Shown: in pieces, positions 62,732 through 64,000 of the stretch
Position numbering within the stretch: position 1 is the stretch's first letter
Layout of the letters: each line of letters begins with the position of its first letter
Assembly: GCA_020152595.1 (NCBI GenBank)
Contig: JAIGNY010001483.1
Location: forward strand, 500,001 to 564,000
Reading direction: 5' to 3'
Length of the DNA stretch: 64,000 nt
Source of the DNA: Chiridota heheva
Lineage: Eukaryota; Echinodermata; Holothuroidea; Apodida; Chiridotidae
The notes under the pieces: generated by a model
Told to the model about the DNA's origin: nothing
What the model saw: only the letters and a program-made list of their open reading frames with translations
Databases searched by the model: none
Made by a program: the position numbers and the translations under genes

Positions 62732-64000
62732 TATTCAGGTATACATAAAACTAACCAGGGTATCCATAAAACTATCCAGGGTATACATAAAACTATCCAG
62801 GGTATACATAATACTATCCAGATATACATTAAACTCTCCAGGGTATACATAAAACTATCCAGGTATACATAAAACTGTCCAGGGTGTACATAAAACTATA
62901 CAGGATTTACATAAACCTATCCAGGGTATACATAAAACTATCCAGGGTATACATAAAACTATCCAGGGTATTCATAAAACTATCCAGGGTATACATAAAA
63001 CTATCCAGGGTATACCTAAAACTTATTGGTTCCCCCAACCCCTCTGTAAAATTGCCACTGCATCCTTACAATCCAACACGTTCTCCTTGCTTGCCCCTGT
63101 ACAACCTTCCCAGAGCTTCTCTCGCTCCCATACAACTCAATTGCTGAGTTCTTCCAAAAAAATCCTCCAGATAAAATAGTCTCCTTCCTTCAGCATGCAT
63201 CCCTCTACAACCATATTTAATCCTCCTCTTCCACCCCTCTCTACTCTGTTTTTAGTTTTTCCCATGCACCTCCTCTCTCGATCACAGCTTTCTGGCTTTT
63301 GTTCTTGAATTTCTCTCATTCTTCCCTGGTCTCTTTCCTTACTACCTCTAAATTGATCTGACCTCTCAGGCATAATTTGACTATCCAGGTATACATAAAA
63401 CCTCATCAAACAAACATAAAACTATACAGGATTTACATAAAACTATCCAGGGTATACATAAAACTATCCAGGGTATACATAAAACTATCCAGGGTATTCA
63501 TAAAACTATCCAGGGTATACATAAAACTATCCACGGTATACATAATACTATCCAGGGTATACATAATACTATCCAGGGTATGCATAAAACTATCCAGGTA
63601 TACATAAAACTGGACAGGGTGTACATAAAACTATCCAGGGTTTACATGAAACTATCCAGGGTATACATAGAACTATTCGGGGTATACTTAAAACTATCCA
63701 GGGTATACATAAAACTATCCAGGGTATGCATAAAACTATCCAGGGTATACATAAAACTATCCAGGGTATACATACAACTATCCAGGGTATACATAAAACT
63801 GTCCAGGGTATACATAAAACTATCCAGGGTATACATACAACTATCCAGGGTATGAATTAAACTATTTAGGGTATCCATAAAACTATCCAGGGTTTACCTT
63901 AAAATTATCCAGGGTATACATAAAACTATCTAGGGTATACATAGAATTATTCAGGTCATACTTATAACTATCCAGGGTATACATACAACTATCCAGGGTA
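62732..64000. repeat. 21-bp minisatellite in intron 9, running off the window
   Basis: The unit ctatccagggtatacataaa plus a repeats about 40 times, with changes such as tttacat, attcat, tgcata and shorter ccaggtatac copies. It is interrupted by a LINE-C 3' fragment (63022-63416). The period is divisible by three, giving YIKLSRV frames (62884-63147, 63377-63607, 63580-63855) that are not genes. Confidence 0.95.
63022..63416 (+). mobile_element. LINE-C 3' fragment inside the 21-bp array, with array patch
   Basis: From cttattggttcccccaaccc to aggcataatttgac this matches LINE-C 3' sequence (compare 20103-20462). After ttgac, the expected 25 or so bases (cttcgttgtcgtggtgcc...) are missing and replaced by tatccaggtatacataaaa (63382-63400), a unit of the surrounding array. 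The LINE end cctcatcaaacaaaca then resumes (63401-63416). Confidence 0.85.

Noticed and set aside
63022..63378. Zinc-finger or other host exon near the right end
   Set aside because: The sequence matches LINE-C 3' regions at 20103-20462 and 4614-4975, so it is a retrotransposon fragment.
1..64000. tRNA, rRNA or other structured RNA genes
   Set aside because: No cloverleaf with conserved A and B boxes or rRNA core sequence was noticed by eye. A tRNAscan or covariance search could overturn this.

Overview
The window looks like nuclear DNA of an invertebrate animal, probably a marine deuterostome of the echinoderm/hemichordate kind. The reasons are a split gene with GT-AG introns, several families of degraded non-LTR retrotransposons (including a CR1-type element with a PHD finger), short inverted-repeat elements, many minisatellites, AT-rich intron sequence and frequent AGGCCTA words. 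The lineage is an inference; no marker in the window fixes it. There are no prokaryotic operons, no rRNA and no CRISPR.

Only one host gene is visible: protoporphyrinogen oxidase (PPOX), the FAD enzyme of the penultimate step of haem synthesis, on the + strand. Nine exons join in frame with consensus splice sites: 4171-4263, 36339-36473, 38829-39077, 39944-40091, 43814-44022, 47678-47753, 50258-50376, 57047-57160 and 61172-61364. They give 445 codons plus one base. The last exon, about 40-45 residues carrying the second half of the FAD site, lies past the right edge. The gene therefore spans more than 57 kb, although its coding length is ordinary.

Region by region: 1-4170 is upstream flank with short repeats, a MITE and an antisense LINE fragment that ends about 370 bp before the start codon. 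Intron 1 (4264-36338, 32 kb) is a retrotransposon nest. It holds an antisense CR1-like element with PHD, endonuclease and RT, split by a hAT-like element; two minisatellites; a decayed LINE; and a cluster of at least five sense-strand copies of an RNase H-bearing I/jockey-type LINE ('LINE-C', one nearly full length). Introns 2, 4, 6, 7, 8 and 9 each hold tandem arrays (29, 49, 24, 20-21, 36, 51 and 21 bp units) plus LINE 3' ends. The LINE open frames are all broken by frameshifts or stops. The long open frames inside the arrays follow from repeat periods divisible by three and are not genes.

I did not find a convincing new multi-gene system. The observations most worth checking are the oversized PPOX intron 1 and its nested insertions, the very homogeneous 51-bp array, the composite minisatellite family recurring in introns 4, 6 and 7, the (AAT)n/(ATT)n inverted repeat, and a LINE fragment that carries a patch of the array into which it inserted.
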